This document shows positions 1 through 8,828 of a stretch of 64,000 nucleotides of DNA, in pieces. The notes beneath the pieces were generated by a model. It was not told the DNA's origin. It did not search any database and saw only the letters and a program-made list of their open reading frames with translations. Position numbers and translations under genes: made by a program. This DNA is from Bacteroidota bacterium (lineage in GTDB: Bacteria; Bacteroidota; Bacteroidia; Cytophagales; Cytophagaceae), in assembly GCA_023458555.1 (NCBI GenBank), contig JAEWYS010000018.1:186001-250000 (forward strand). The letters are read 5' to 3'. Numbering within the stretch: the stretch's first letter is position 1; the number at the start of each line of letters is the position of its first letter.

Positions 1-588
1 ACCCATATCATCGCAAAAGGAGGTAAGTGTTTTATTTATCTCGATAAATCTGAACCCATCGATAAACTGGCGCCGGTACAGCCATTCCAGATCTTCTGTC
101 TGAAGTGACAGAATCGCGTTGGGTTTGTTGGTCTGCTCTGATACTTTTCGTATTTCTTCTCTGGTCAGATAGCTGGTCCAGTTTTCATGATCACTGTCGC
201 GAAGATTGTTTTTCAGGGCATATAGGAAGGCGATATGTCTTTTTGCAAGTTGCTCTTTCTTTTTTTCAGCTTCATGTTCCAGGTTCGTATCCGGTGCATG
301 TATATAATATATGACTTGCCGGGTCCATGTTCTGGAATTATTGACGATTGCTCCCCATATTTTACGAGCTTCCCACCAGCGATCGTAGGCCTGATTGTTG
401 TTGAAACCGATAAAAAATGCCAAGGCAGTACCAAGTACGGTGGGAACAAACACGGGAAAAGAGAAAAAATTACTCAGCCATAGTTCATTTATACAGAATG
501 CAATGAAACAGGTAAGACCGGAAAAAAACATGTTTTTCCATGTGCCGGTTACTATTCTGGAAATACGTATATTTTCCGTTAAGATCAT
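1..588 (-). CDS. Bestrophin-family chloride channel-like protein (5' part, runs off window)
   Basis: The minus strand is open from an ATG at 586-588 to base 1 (196 codons, no stop), so only the N-terminal part is here. After a hydrophobic stretch at residues 20-60 it carries the bestrophin (UPF0187) signature at about residues 60-86: FFIGFNNNQAYDRWWEAR, then WGAIVNNSR. Bacterial bestrophins are inner-membrane anion or cation channels of about 290-300 residues, so roughly 100 residues lie outside the window. A TGA lies in frame 63 bases upstream of the ATG with no other ATG between, which supports this start. Short plus-strand ORFs here are antisense shadows. The family call is confident; ion selectivity cannot be read from the sequence. 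Confidence 0.85.
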   Translation of the reverse strand, partial: MILTENIRISRIVTGTWKNMFFSGLTCFIAFCINELWLSNFFSFPVFVPTVLGTALAFFIGFNNNQAYDRWWEARKIWGAIVNNSRTWTRQVIYYIHAPDTNLEHEAEKKKEQLAKRHIAFLYALKNNLRDSDHENWTSYLTREEIRKVSEQTNKPNAILSLQTEDLEWLYRRQFIDGFRFIEINKTLTSFCDDMG

Positions 589-687
589 ATGGGCTGGTGT
601 CGGACGAAATAGTATAATTTCAATAAAAAAACAGCAAACGTGTCAGGAAGTTTGCAGAAAGAGACTGTTCCGGAAAAAAGGCACATA

Positions 688-723
688 AAAAGAAACCCCG
701 GAGACATCCGGGGGTTTCTTTTT
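688..723 (-). terminator. Rho-independent terminator downstream of hemB
   Basis: A stem of AGAAACCCCGGA with TCCGGGGGTTTCT (one bulged base) and a 4-base loop, flanked by A and T runs on both sides. It ends just before the hemB stop codon and separates rocD-hemB from the bestrophin gene. Confidence 0.75.
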
Positions 724-724
724 A

Positions 725-1702
725 TCATCTCGAGAGCAACGCGAACTCTTTGGCAAAGTAACTCAGTATGATTTTAGCCCCTGATCGTTTGATGGATAGC
801 AGGGTTTCCTGCATGGCTTTTTCTCCATCAAGCCAGCCGTTTTGAGCTGCAGCCTTAATCATGGCATATTCACCGCTTACATTATAGGCAGCGATCGGCA
901 GATCAAACTCATCGTATAGTGTCTTGATCACATCCAGATAGGGCAGGGCGGGTTTGACCATTAGAAAATCCGCGCCTTCCAGCACATCAAGCTCGCCTTC
1001 CACCAATGCTTCGGTAACATTGGCCGGGTCCATCTGGTAGGTTTTCTTGTCTCCGAATTTTGGCGCCGAATTAAGAGCATCTCTGAACGGCCCATAAAAA
1101 GCGCTGGCATATTTCGCAGTATAGGACATGATTGATACATTGGTAAACTCTTCATCGTCCAGCAATGAGCGGATATATCCGACACGGCCGTCCATCATAT
1201 CGGAAGGCCCTATGATATCGGCTCCGGCTCTTGCCTGTGCCAGGGCCATTTTTCCAAGCACTTCAAGAGTTTCGTCATTGAGAATAGTACCGTTGGCATC
1301 CACAAGTCCATCGTGACCTGTTGTGCTATAAGGATCCATCGCTACATCACTGATGATACAAGTTTCAGGAAATTCCTTCTTAATACTTCTGATAGCATTG
1401 AGGTAAAGTCCTTTATCATTCCAGCTTTCTGAGGCTCTGGCATCTTTCAGTTCTTCCGGGATATTGGGAAAAAGCGCGAACGCTTTTATTCCCAGACTCA
1501 TGCACGTATCTATTTCCTTTAGCAAAAGATCGGTGGAGAACCGGAAGATTCCTGGCATCGAGGCAACCTCGTTTTTGGTATTATTACCTGGTATCAGAAA
1601 CATCGGGAATACCAGATCGTCTACGGAAACACTATGCTCTCTTACGAGATTCCGGATAGTCTGTGACTTACGATTTCTTCTGGGTCTTCTGCTTAATTCC
1701 AT
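725..1702 (-). CDS. hemB: Delta-aminolevulinic acid dehydratase (porphobilinogen synthase)
   Basis: Condenses two 5-aminolevulinate molecules into porphobilinogen in heme synthesis; cytosolic. The 325 residues match the family length. Both Schiff-base lysines are visible: Lys197 in SYTAKYASAFYGPFRDAL and Lys250 in FLMVKPALPYLD. The active-site metal segment reads DVAMDPYSTTGHDG (residues 119-132), with Asp/Ala where zinc enzymes have three cysteines, so this is the non-zinc (Mg-type or metal-free active site) class. The start lies 2 bases after the rocD stop, so the two are probably cotranscribed. hemA lies 2 kb away on the same strand, separated by a lipoprotein gene. Confidence 0.97.
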   Translation of the reverse strand: MELSRRPRRNRKSQTIRNLVREHSVSVDDLVFPMFLIPGNNTKNEVASMPGIFRFSTDLLLKEIDTCMSLGIKAFALFPNIPEELKDARASESWNDKGLYLNAIRSIKKEFPETCIISDVAMDPYSTTGHDGLVDANGTILNDETLEVLGKMALAQARAGADIIGPSDMMDGRVGYIRSLLDDEEFTNVSIMSYTAKYASAFYGPFRDALNSAPKFGDKKTYQMDPANVTEALVEGELDVLEGADFLMVKPALPYLDVIKTLYDEFDLPIAAYNVSGEYAMIKAAAQNGWLDGEKAMQETLLSIKRSGAKIILSYFAKEFALLSR

Positions 1703-1704
1703 AA

Positions 1705-2940
1705 TCAGACAAAGTTCAATATGGTTTTTTCAATAATAGAACAACATTCATCAAGCTGCTCTTGTGTGATTACCAACGGAGGAGCGAAGCGTATAATATC
1801 ACCATGCGTAGGTTTGGCAAGCAGGCCGTTTTCTTTCAGCGCTTCGCAAACGTCCCAGGCAGTTTTGCCGTCGCTGGTTGGCTTTATAACAACAGCATTG
1901 AGCAATCCTTTGCCACGCACAAGTGTAATCAAATCTGTTTCGGATTGCAGAGCCTGCATGCGGCTTCTGAATAATTCTCCCATCCTGAAAGCATTATCTG
2001 CCAGTTTCTCATCTGTAATGATCTGAAGAGCTTCCATTGCTACTGCGCAAGCCAACGGGTTGCCTCCAAAGGTGGAACCATGCTCACCAGGTTTTATGGT
2101 CAGCATGATCTCATCGCTGGTGAGTACAGCGGAGACAGGATATACACCACCCGATAAGGCTTTCCCTATGATCAGCAGATCAGGATGCACTTCATCATAC
2201 TGGGTTGCCAGGAGTTTTCCGGTACGTGCTATACCTGTCTGAATCTCATCGGCCATCAGAATGACATTGTAACGGCGGCACAGTTCCTGTGCTTTTTTGA
2301 TATAGCCTTCCTGAGGAACATATACTCCGGCTTCTCCCTGAATCGGTTCTACAAGGAACCCGCAAACATTGGGATTTTGCAAAGCCTTTTCAAGCTCTTC
2401 AACATTGTCATAGTCAATAACGTGATAACCGGGCATAAAAGGACCGAAATTATTTCTGCAATCAGGATCGGTAGACGCGGAAATAATACCCATAGTACGG
2501 CCGTGGAAATTACGGCGGGCAGCAATAATGACGGCCTGATCTGCCGGTATTTTCTTATACTGGTAGCCCCATTTACGGGCTAGCTTGATCGCTGTTTCTA
2601 CAGCTTCTGCTCCGGAATTCATCATCAATACTTTGTCGTATCCAAAGTATTCACAGATATACTTTTCGCATTCTCCGAGCTTGTTATTGTAAAAAGCTCT
2701 GGAGGTAAGTGTTAGCGTCTGAGCCTGTTCGATAAGTTTATTAATAATCCGCGGGTGACAATGTCCCTGATTTACGGCGCTGTATGCTGACAGGAAGTCG
2801 TAATAATGCTTTCCTTCAACATCCCATAAATGGACTCCTTCTCCTTTGGCCAGTACAACAGGCAGAGGATGATAATTATGGGCTCCATATTTATCTTCCA
2901 GGCTTATTGCCTGCTGGGTGGCAGTAACTGTTTCCAACAT
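1705..2940 (-). CDS. rocD: Ornithine--oxo-acid aminotransferase
   Basis: Class III PLP aminotransferase that transfers the delta-amino group of ornithine to 2-oxoglutarate, giving glutamate semialdehyde. The PLP lysine is Lys260 in LLIIGKALSGGVYPVSAVL; other family segments are NSGAEAVETAIKLARKWGY, FHGRTMG and DEIQTGIARTG. An in-frame ATG exists 72 bases upstream (3012), but residues there are not family-like; the start at 2940 (MLETVTATQQ) gives 411 residues, the usual length. It precedes hemB with a 2-base gap. Acetylornithine or GABA aminotransferases are related alternatives, but the NNKLGECEKYICEYFGYDKVL region and HGSTFGGNPLA favour ornithine aminotransferase. Confidence 0.93.
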   Translation of the reverse strand: MLETVTATQQAISLEDKYGAHNYHPLPVVLAKGEGVHLWDVEGKHYYDFLSAYSAVNQGHCHPRIINKLIEQAQTLTLTSRAFYNNKLGECEKYICEYFGYDKVLMMNSGAEAVETAIKLARKWGYQYKKIPADQAVIIAARRNFHGRTMGIISASTDPDCRNNFGPFMPGYHVIDYDNVEELEKALQNPNVCGFLVEPIQGEAGVYVPQEGYIKKAQELCRRYNVILMADEIQTGIARTGKLLATQYDEVHPDLLIIGKALSGGVYPVSAVLTSDEIMLTIKPGEHGSTFGGNPLACAVAMEALQIITDEKLADNAFRMGELFRSRMQALQSETDLITLVRGKGLLNAVVIKPTSDGKTAWDVCEALKENGLLAKPTHGDIIRFAPPLVITQEQLDECCSIIEKTILNFV

Positions 2941-3022
2941 AATGCAGATTATTAAATGATTAAAATAAACTAAGGTATACAAAGGTAATAAATTACCGTT
3001 ACCTCTGTGCAAGAATATACGG

Positions 3023-3616
3023 CTATAAATTGTCCTTTTTTACCGGTTCCGGCTTTATCGGAGTAAAAATCAGGCTAATGTCATGTACTTTGAGCGCATC
3101 GACTTTGGTCAGCGACAACGTCAGGTTGTCCAGTTCGCTCTTCCACTGAATAGTATCCTGACCGGTATGCTGGCCGGGACCGTAGCGGCTGTTATAAAAA
3201 CCAGTTAGCTGTTCGTATATTGCTTTCTGAGATTTTTTGCTTTGAGGATATACAACGGTTTCTATTCCGGAGACACGTTTTCTGCTGTCGAGGTGATAGA
3301 TAATTTCTGCGGTTTCCAGTTCCTCAAAGTTATAGCTGATCAGATAGTCCAGATAGTGATCTGTTTCTTCATCCAGTGCGACAGAATCTTCCAGCACCTT
3401 GACTTTTTCGGCCGGCATACCAAAAGTTACTCCGCGAAAAACTCCAACATCTGTTTTTATCAGTTCATTAACGGCAAGAGGAAAAGCGACTGTGTCGTAA
3501 CTGACCGGCTGGTTTATGTATGGAGGGGTGGTTTCTTTGGAGTCGGTGCTTTCATCGCAGGAAACAAGTGCAAGCAGAAACAAGGCGGATCCGAACAGCA
3601 GCAGTATTTTTTTCAT
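3023..3616 (-). CDS. Hypothetical lipoprotein
   Basis: Begins with a lipoprotein signal peptide (MKKILLLFGSALFLLALVSC) whose lipobox cysteine is residue 20, followed by an acidic Asp/Glu/Ser linker. The mature part (about 177 residues) is mixed alpha/beta with segments such as GVFRGVTFGMPAEKVK, reminiscent of small periplasmic proteins of Bacteroidota that sense or bind envelope components; I do not recognise a named family. It sits between hemA and rocD on the same strand, 82 bases upstream of the rocD ATG, and could be in the same transcript. Location in the inner leaflet of the outer membrane or the inner membrane is inferred only from the lipobox. Confidence 0.8.
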   Translation of the reverse strand: MKKILLLFGSALFLLALVSCDESTDSKETTPPYINQPVSYDTVAFPLAVNELIKTDVGVFRGVTFGMPAEKVKVLEDSVALDEETDHYLDYLISYNFEELETAEIIYHLDSRKRVSGIETVVYPQSKKSQKAIYEQLTGFYNSRYGPGQHTGQDTIQWKSELDNLTLSLTKVDALKVHDISLIFTPIKPEPVKKDNL

Positions 3617-3740
3617 TAAAAAGAGCTCGTTTTATACAAAAACAGAATTTATATTTCTTTAGGTTCCTTCCAATCCTTAACGAAACTTCCTTCTGAATTA
3701 TATATCGACTGTCCGGCAGATTCTGTATTAGAGGAAAAGG

Positions 3741-5012
3741 TTAGCTAACCCCGGTTTTTTCATCTTCAAGATTAAACAAATCATTTAGCACATCAATAAG
3801 CGTTTCTGCCTCACCACGCTTGCAGGCGGCCTTGAGTTGCAGAACAGGAAGCTTAATAATTTTCTGCATGATATTTTTTGTGATAGTATCCACTTTTCTG
3901 GATTCTTCATCATTGAGCTGCTTCATGTAGCGGGCAAGTTCTTCCTGCCTGATTTGCTCAAAAGCATTTTTAAGCTTGTTGATGGTAGGAGATACCACCA
4001 TTTCTTTTGACCAGTTGTTAAATTCAGCAATTGAATCGCTGACAATGGCTCGCACCTGTGGAATCGCGTTGATTCTGTTTTCCAATGCTTCGGTTGCACG
4101 GTTGCGGATGTTGTCTATATGATAGACAATAGCTCCCGGCAATTCATCAACAGAAGCTTCAACACTTCTCGGTACAGAGATATCTATAAAATATTTAAAG
4201 GAGAGAATCTGCATGGTCTGAACCATGGCTCTGGTGATAAAAGGCTCTTCTCTGGCGATGGAGCAGACGATTACATCCGCCTGGGCTATTATTTTCCAGG
4301 TGTCTTCGAAAGGAACAACAACTGCTCTGGTTCCTTCGGCCAGCTCGGTTGCTTTGCTCAGTGTCCGGTTGGTAACATAGATATTGGGTATAGAAGTGTC
4401 AAGAAGGTTTTTGAACACGTCTTTACCCATTTCGCCAAGACCGATTACCAGTACGGTAGGATTAACGATCTCAGCGCTCAGTTCTTCAGCCAGCTCAACC
4501 GTTGCATAGGAAACAGATGCCGCACCATCGCGGAAACAGGTTTCCTGAACTATTTTTTTATTGGTAAAAAAGGTAGTATGCATAAGCCGGTGTAGAAAAG
4601 GACCGGCCATATTTATATCTGCTGCCCACTGATAGGCATGCTTTACCTGACTGGCGATCTGCATATCACCTATCACCTGCGCATCCAGTCCGACAGCGAC
4701 GTCAAACAGGTGTGCAATGGCTTCTGAGTGATCCTGTATGCAATGGAAATAGGATTCATAGGAAGACGCATCAAAGTTTCCTTTGACGATGCCGATCATT
4801 CTGATGATTTCACGGCTACAGTCTTGATCGGACAGGTAGTATATCTCGGTGCGGTTGCATGTGGATATTACCAGACACTCAGCCATGCCTGCTACCTCTT
4901 TCAGGCTAAGCATCAGCTTTTTGCATCCTGTTTCATCGAGGGAGAACATTTCCCGGATGTCAACCGGAGCTGTTTTGTAGGTAAGACTAACCGCTTTAAA
5001 ATTCTCTTCCAT
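3741..5012 (-). CDS. hemA: Glutamyl-tRNA reductase
   Basis: First enzyme of the C5 heme pathway: NADPH-dependent reduction of glutamyl-tRNA(Glu) to glutamate-1-semialdehyde. The catalytic cysteine is Cys52 in VISTCNRTEIYYL; the NADPH site is VLVIGLGEMGKDVF (about residues 187-200); the C-terminal helical dimerisation domain is intact. Length 423 matches the family. A TATTTTTG box (TAnnTTTG-type, minus strand, 5027-5034) lies just before the start and could be the -7 element. The divergent histidine kinase gene starts 109 bases away. With hemB in the same window, but hemC/D/E/L not, heme genes are dispersed here. Confidence 0.96.
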   Translation of the reverse strand: MEENFKAVSLTYKTAPVDIREMFSLDETGCKKLMLSLKEVAGMAECLVISTCNRTEIYYLSDQDCSREIIRMIGIVKGNFDASSYESYFHCIQDHSEAIAHLFDVAVGLDAQVIGDMQIASQVKHAYQWAADINMAGPFLHRLMHTTFFTNKKIVQETCFRDGAASVSYATVELAEELSAEIVNPTVLVIGLGEMGKDVFKNLLDTSIPNIYVTNRTLSKATELAEGTRAVVVPFEDTWKIIAQADVIVCSIAREEPFITRAMVQTMQILSFKYFIDISVPRSVEASVDELPGAIVYHIDNIRNRATEALENRINAIPQVRAIVSDSIAEFNNWSKEMVVSPTINKLKNAFEQIRQEELARYMKQLNDEESRKVDTITKNIMQKIIKLPVLQLKAACKRGEAETLIDVLNDLFNLEDEKTGVS

Positions 5013-5121
5013 AGTTAAACCAGATACAAAAATAATGGAATCATTTGAAAAGGTAAAGCTATATGTAATAAATTGCCATTATTAGTGATTTAAATACAAG
5101 GTCACTCGTGTTTTTGTTCCT

Positions 5122-6315
5122 ATGAGGTTGTATAATTTAAAGTCCTGGGATTTATATCAGAATAAATCGCGCTACAAGACGCTGATTGTAATAGTCGCGC
5201 TGGTGATCGGCAGCGCTTCTATTTTTTATACTCAGACACTGGTGGATACGCTGGCAGACCGGGAAAAAAAGCTTATTGATTTGTATGCAAAAGGATTGAT
5301 TAATGCTGTAGAGGCGCCAAGTAACGGGAATATGACTTTTCTTTTTCAGGAAATCATCGAAGCAAATAATTCCATTCCTGTTATTCTGACGGACGAAAAT
5401 TTTTTTCCTCTCAGTGAACGGAATGTAAGGATGCCTGTAAATTTCAGTGAGGAAGAGCGGGAAAATTTTTTGCGAGAAGAGATTGGCAGGATGCGGGAGG
5501 AGCGAAGTCCTATTATTGTGCAGCTTGGTCCCGGGTTGAAAAATTATATTTTCTACCGCAATTCATTTCTGCTCAGACAGCTTATGTATTATCCATACCT
5601 GCAGCTTACCATTATCGCTATCTTTGCAGTTCTGGCGTATGTTGCTTTCAGCTATAGCCGAAATGCAGAACAGAATCGTGTATGGGTAGGACTTGCCAAA
5701 GAAACAGCCCATCAGCTGGGTACACCTATTTCGTCGCTCATGGCCTGGATGGAGCTGCTCAGGAGCGACCCGGGATTTCCCAAAGAAGCTTTTCTGCCGG
5801 AACTGGAAAAAGATGTGGGGCGTCTGAATATGGTTGCCTCCAGGTTCTCGAATATCGGTTCTGCTCCGAGCCTGCAAAAAGAAGAGGTGGATGCCGTAAT
5901 CAGGCATACGGTGGAATATATGAAATCACGTATTTCCGGGAGAATAGAGCTGAAGGTAGAGACGCAGGAAGAGCAAAATTTGCAGGCACCGATTAATGTG
6001 TCTCTTTTTGAATGGGTAATCGAAAATCTGGTGAAGAATGCAGTCGATGCAATGACTGGCAGTGGTGCTATTACGATCCGGCTCAGGTATATAGCTCACT
6101 ATCTGGCGGTGGATGTAACAGATACAGGCAAAGGTATATCCAAATCAAATTTCAGAAATGTTTTTAAGCCGGGTTATACGACCAGAAAGCGTGGCTGGGG
6201 ACTAGGGCTTACACTGGTAAAGCGTATTGTCGAAAATTACCATGGCGGAAAGATTTTTATCCTTAGATCAGAGCTTGGAGAAGGTACAACCTTCAGAATA
6301 TTATTAAAAAAATAG
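5122..6315 (+). CDS. Sensor histidine kinase, membrane-bound, orphan
   Basis: Two transmembrane helices (about 19-40 and 158-177) enclose a short periplasmic sensor region of about 115 residues. The phospho-acceptor His197 lies in KETAHQLGTPISSLMAWMELL, a HisKA-type H-box with the HQLGTP variant common in Bacteroidota. The ATPase domain has the N-box ENLVKNAVDAM (about 301-311), G1 DTGKGI (334-339) and G2 GWGLGLTL (358-365). No response regulator gene is adjacent, so its partner is elsewhere. The gene is divergent from hemA; a link to heme control is possible only by position. Confidence 0.92.
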   Translation: MRLYNLKSWDLYQNKSRYKTLIVIVALVIGSASIFYTQTLVDTLADREKKLIDLYAKGLINAVEAPSNGNMTFLFQEIIEANNSIPVILTDENFFPLSERNVRMPVNFSEEERENFLREEIGRMREERSPIIVQLGPGLKNYIFYRNSFLLRQLMYYPYLQLTIIAIFAVLAYVAFSYSRNAEQNRVWVGLAKETAHQLGTPISSLMAWMELLRSDPGFPKEAFLPELEKDVGRLNMVASRFSNIGSAPSLQKEEVDAVIRHTVEYMKSRISGRIELKVETQEEQNLQAPINVSLFEWVIENLVKNAVDAMTGSGAITIRLRYIAHYLAVDVTDTGKGISKSNFRNVFKPGYTTRKRGWGLGLTLVKRIVENYHGGKIFILRSELGEGTTFRILLKK

Positions 6316-6320
6316 AAACA

Positions 6321-6352
6321 GGGCAGGGATAAAATTTTCCTGTCCCGCTTTG
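6321..6352 (+). terminator. Possible terminator after the histidine kinase
   Basis: GGGCAGG and CCTGTCCC can pair with one bulged base around an A/T-rich loop, followed by a T-rich stretch. The stem is imperfect, so confidence is limited. Confidence 0.4.
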
Positions 6353-6417
6353 TCTCTGCTTTTGCATGATTTTAATGAATACTTCATTTTCATTAAAATG
6401 TATATCGATCGCGATAA

Positions 6418-7620
6418 TTAGTTCCTTTTTATCAGTCGTTTGAAAAACTTCCCGTTTTCGGTATGAAGTACACAGATATAGGAGCCGGCAGGCAATTGCT
6501 CCGTTGGAAATATCTGCTGATTATAGGTAAAAGTTGAAATGATTTTTGTTCCCAATGAATTGAAAACTTCAAGCAATGTAGGAGTGTATCCGTTCATAAC
6601 GATAGTGATATTATTGTCGAACGGATTGGGATACATGTCAAAGGATAGATTTTGACTTATTGTCTGTAAATCGGTTACAGGATTATTTACTTCACTATAG
6701 TAAGGTATGGATGTTCTTGTCAGAATCCACTGGTCGGTTGATTTTTGATATTCCAGATCAGTCATTGCGGTCAGCTTATGGCTGAAAGGAAAATTTATAT
6801 CCGTGATCAGTAGGTCTTTTATGACCGAAAGATCATATTTTAGTAAGGTTTTCTTATAGGGAATCAATTCATTGCTGGCATATTGTTCTCGATGGGAAAA
6901 TAATTGTTCAACGGGGTTTTCGTAATCATCATATGTATACAGAATCTGATGAATGTGTATCCAGCCGTTGGAAGACCACTCATAGGTATTTTCTTTGTTC
7001 AGAAGACTGTTTTGATACGTATATTCAATCCTGAATGCTGGTTCACTATCCGGTTTTTTGTAAATGGTTTCGCTTGCCGGTGCTCCGGACGAGTTATAGG
7101 TGAATTCTCTCTGTAGATAAAAGTACCAGTCGGGAGCCAGGTGGCTTTGTACTTTCATTAATTCACCTGTATTGTTATAATAATATACTTCTTTGGTCAG
7201 TGTGTCCCATTTTTGCTGGTCCGGCAACCATTCCATATAATACTCAGTGTTCAGTATTTTATCATGGTCATAGATTTTGCTTCGCTTACCTGCCGGAGTC
7301 CGGGTCTGACCGTCTTTATAATTGAAAAGTATCCGTTCAGACGGAATAATATCATCAGAATATATCCATTGATACAATGAGTGAATCTGGCCAGAGGGAG
7401 TATAGGTGATTATTGAGTCAAGGCGAAGGAGATAATTGCTGTTCAGACGATTGCTATTGATTTTGTTTAAGGAGCTTGTGAAAGATTGGTAAAAAGAAGA
7501 TAGAATTCCCTGCTCATGGGGCGGGTAAGCTAAATTGCCTTCTTTGTTATATAGTAAAGTTTGAGAATGGCTGAATTCTGCGATTAATAAGGTTAATAGA
7601 CAGATGATAGAATGTTTCAT
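6418..7620 (-). CDS. Secreted hypothetical protein with T9SS type A sorting domain
   Basis: Signal peptide MKHSIICLLTLLIAEFSHSQ, then about 300 residues with many Tyr/Trp-rich, YTY-like beta segments (for example FTYNSSGAP, YTYDDYENPVEQL) that resemble the degenerate repeats found in secreted Bacteroidota and RHS/YD-like proteins. The C-terminal 75 residues form a Por-secretion tail: SFDMYPNPFDNNITI, then NSLGTKIIS, LPAGSYICVLHTENGKFFKR and a final basic KRN. This targets it through the outer membrane by the type IX system, to be released or attached to the surface. No catalytic motif is visible; function unknown. Isolated gene, with about 100 and 150 bases of intergenic DNA on its two sides. 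Confidence 0.8.
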   Translation of the reverse strand: MKHSIICLLTLLIAEFSHSQTLLYNKEGNLAYPPHEQGILSSFYQSFTSSLNKINSNRLNSNYLLRLDSIITYTPSGQIHSLYQWIYSDDIIPSERILFNYKDGQTRTPAGKRSKIYDHDKILNTEYYMEWLPDQQKWDTLTKEVYYYNNTGELMKVQSHLAPDWYFYLQREFTYNSSGAPASETIYKKPDSEPAFRIEYTYQNSLLNKENTYEWSSNGWIHIHQILYTYDDYENPVEQLFSHREQYASNELIPYKKTLLKYDLSVIKDLLITDINFPFSHKLTAMTDLEYQKSTDQWILTRTSIPYYSEVNNPVTDLQTISQNLSFDMYPNPFDNNITIVMNGYTPTLLEVFNSLGTKIISTFTYNQQIFPTEQLPAGSYICVLHTENGKFFKRLIKRN

Positions 7621-7712
7621 ATATATATATAGCTTTTATGGACATTCATTATGGAGCAATAGAATTGTCGCTACTATTTTCTGGAATCTTAGAAGATACT
7701 ATATGTAAAGAA

Positions 7713-7752
7713 TAAGTAAGCCTGTCGCTGAATATCCAGGGCAGGCTTATTT
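7713..7752 (-). terminator. Terminator downstream of aguB-aguA
   Basis: TAAGCCTG (7717-7724) pairs with CAGGCTTA (7742-7749); on the minus strand the stem is followed by a T-rich run. It lies 18 bases past the aguA stop. Confidence 0.65.
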
Positions 7753-7769
7753 AACTTTAGTCTCATAAG

Positions 7770-8819
7770 TTACAATACCGCAGGCTCCTGCTGACTCAGA
7801 CAATGCCAGCTTCCCAGTCCCCAGATGATATCTCTGGAGTTGACTCCGACAACCTTTCTGTCTTTAAAAAGCCCGGATAGTATGCCGAGGGCTTTATCAT
7901 CCTTGGGGTCATCAAAGACTGGTACAATCACCGCTGAGTTGGCGATATAGAAGTTTGCATACGATGCAGGCATGCGTTCCCCTTTAATATAAAACGGTGC
8001 TGGCATGGGAAGCTCAACGATATTGATCGCTTTGCCATTTTCCAGCTTCATCTTTTCAAGAGCTTCTGTATTCTCTTTCAAAGGCTGGTAATTGGCATCA
8101 GAAGAGTTATGTTCGACAACAGTTACAACCGTGTCTTCATTTACAAATCTGGTTATGTCATCAATGTGGCCGTCTGTATCATCTCCGACGATCCCGTCAC
8201 CAAGCCATAGTACATTACTTACTCCGTAATAATTGATCAGATAGCGCTCAATATCTTCTTTACTCAGATGGGGATTTCTGTTTTTATTCAAAAGACAGTT
8301 GGTGGTCGTTAGTACGGTTCCCTTTCCGTTAAATTCAACGGAACCACCCTCCATGATAATACCGGGATGTATGACCGGAATGGAATACTTTTCTCCGATT
8401 TTTGACGGAATGATATCATCGTCTTCAAACGGAGGATATTTGCCTCCCCAGGCATTGTACCCCCAGTCAAGGATGACTTTTTTCTTTTCTGCCTTAGGAT
8501 TGATCAGGAAACCAGGCCCGTGATCTCTGCACCAGGCATCATTAGTCGCAAACCTGTGAAACCGGATCATATCCATGTTGACTCCGGCTTTTTCCAGCTG
8601 TTTCCCGGCTAGAAGTTCCAGTTGCTCTGTGCCGACGCTGATGTTAACCGTTTCACCTTCAGCGATTATTCTGATAAATTCGCAATAGGAAGGGTAAATC
8701 GCAGACAGCATTTCTCCCGGCCAGGTACTTTGATTCTGTGGCCAGCTAAGCCAGGTAGACTCGTGAGGTGCCCATTCTGCGGGAAAATAATAACCAAGAT
8801 CTTTTGGAAGTTGTTTCAT
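7770..8819 (-). CDS. aguA: Agmatine deiminase
   Basis: Porphyromonas-type peptidyl-arginine/agmatine deiminase family: hydrolyses agmatine to N-carbamoylputrescine plus ammonia. Seen: the WLSWPQNQSTWPG N-terminal segment, WCRDHGPGFL, the EGGSVEFNGKGT loop, GDDTDGHIDD with the catalytic His, and the nucleophile Cys340 in GLGSWHCLSQQEPA near the C-terminus. Length 349 is typical. It follows aguB by only 9 bases, and the two enzymes act in sequence, so this is a two-gene putrescine operon. The absence of a signal peptide and the partner gene argue against a secreted peptidyl-arginine deiminase. Confidence 0.95.
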   Translation of the reverse strand: MKQLPKDLGYYFPAEWAPHESTWLSWPQNQSTWPGEMLSAIYPSYCEFIRIIAEGETVNISVGTEQLELLAGKQLEKAGVNMDMIRFHRFATNDAWCRDHGPGFLINPKAEKKKVILDWGYNAWGGKYPPFEDDDIIPSKIGEKYSIPVIHPGIIMEGGSVEFNGKGTVLTTTNCLLNKNRNPHLSKEDIERYLINYYGVSNVLWLGDGIVGDDTDGHIDDITRFVNEDTVVTVVEHNSSDANYQPLKENTEALEKMKLENGKAINIVELPMPAPFYIKGERMPASYANFYIANSAVIVPVFDDPKDDKALGILSGLFKDRKVVGVNSRDIIWGLGSWHCLSQQEPAVL

Positions 8820-8828
8820 TTCAAGTAA

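Noticed and set aside
105..688. Three plus-strand ORFs of 69-97 codons
   Set aside because: They are antisense to the bestrophin-like reading frame, which carries a clear family signature on the minus strand.
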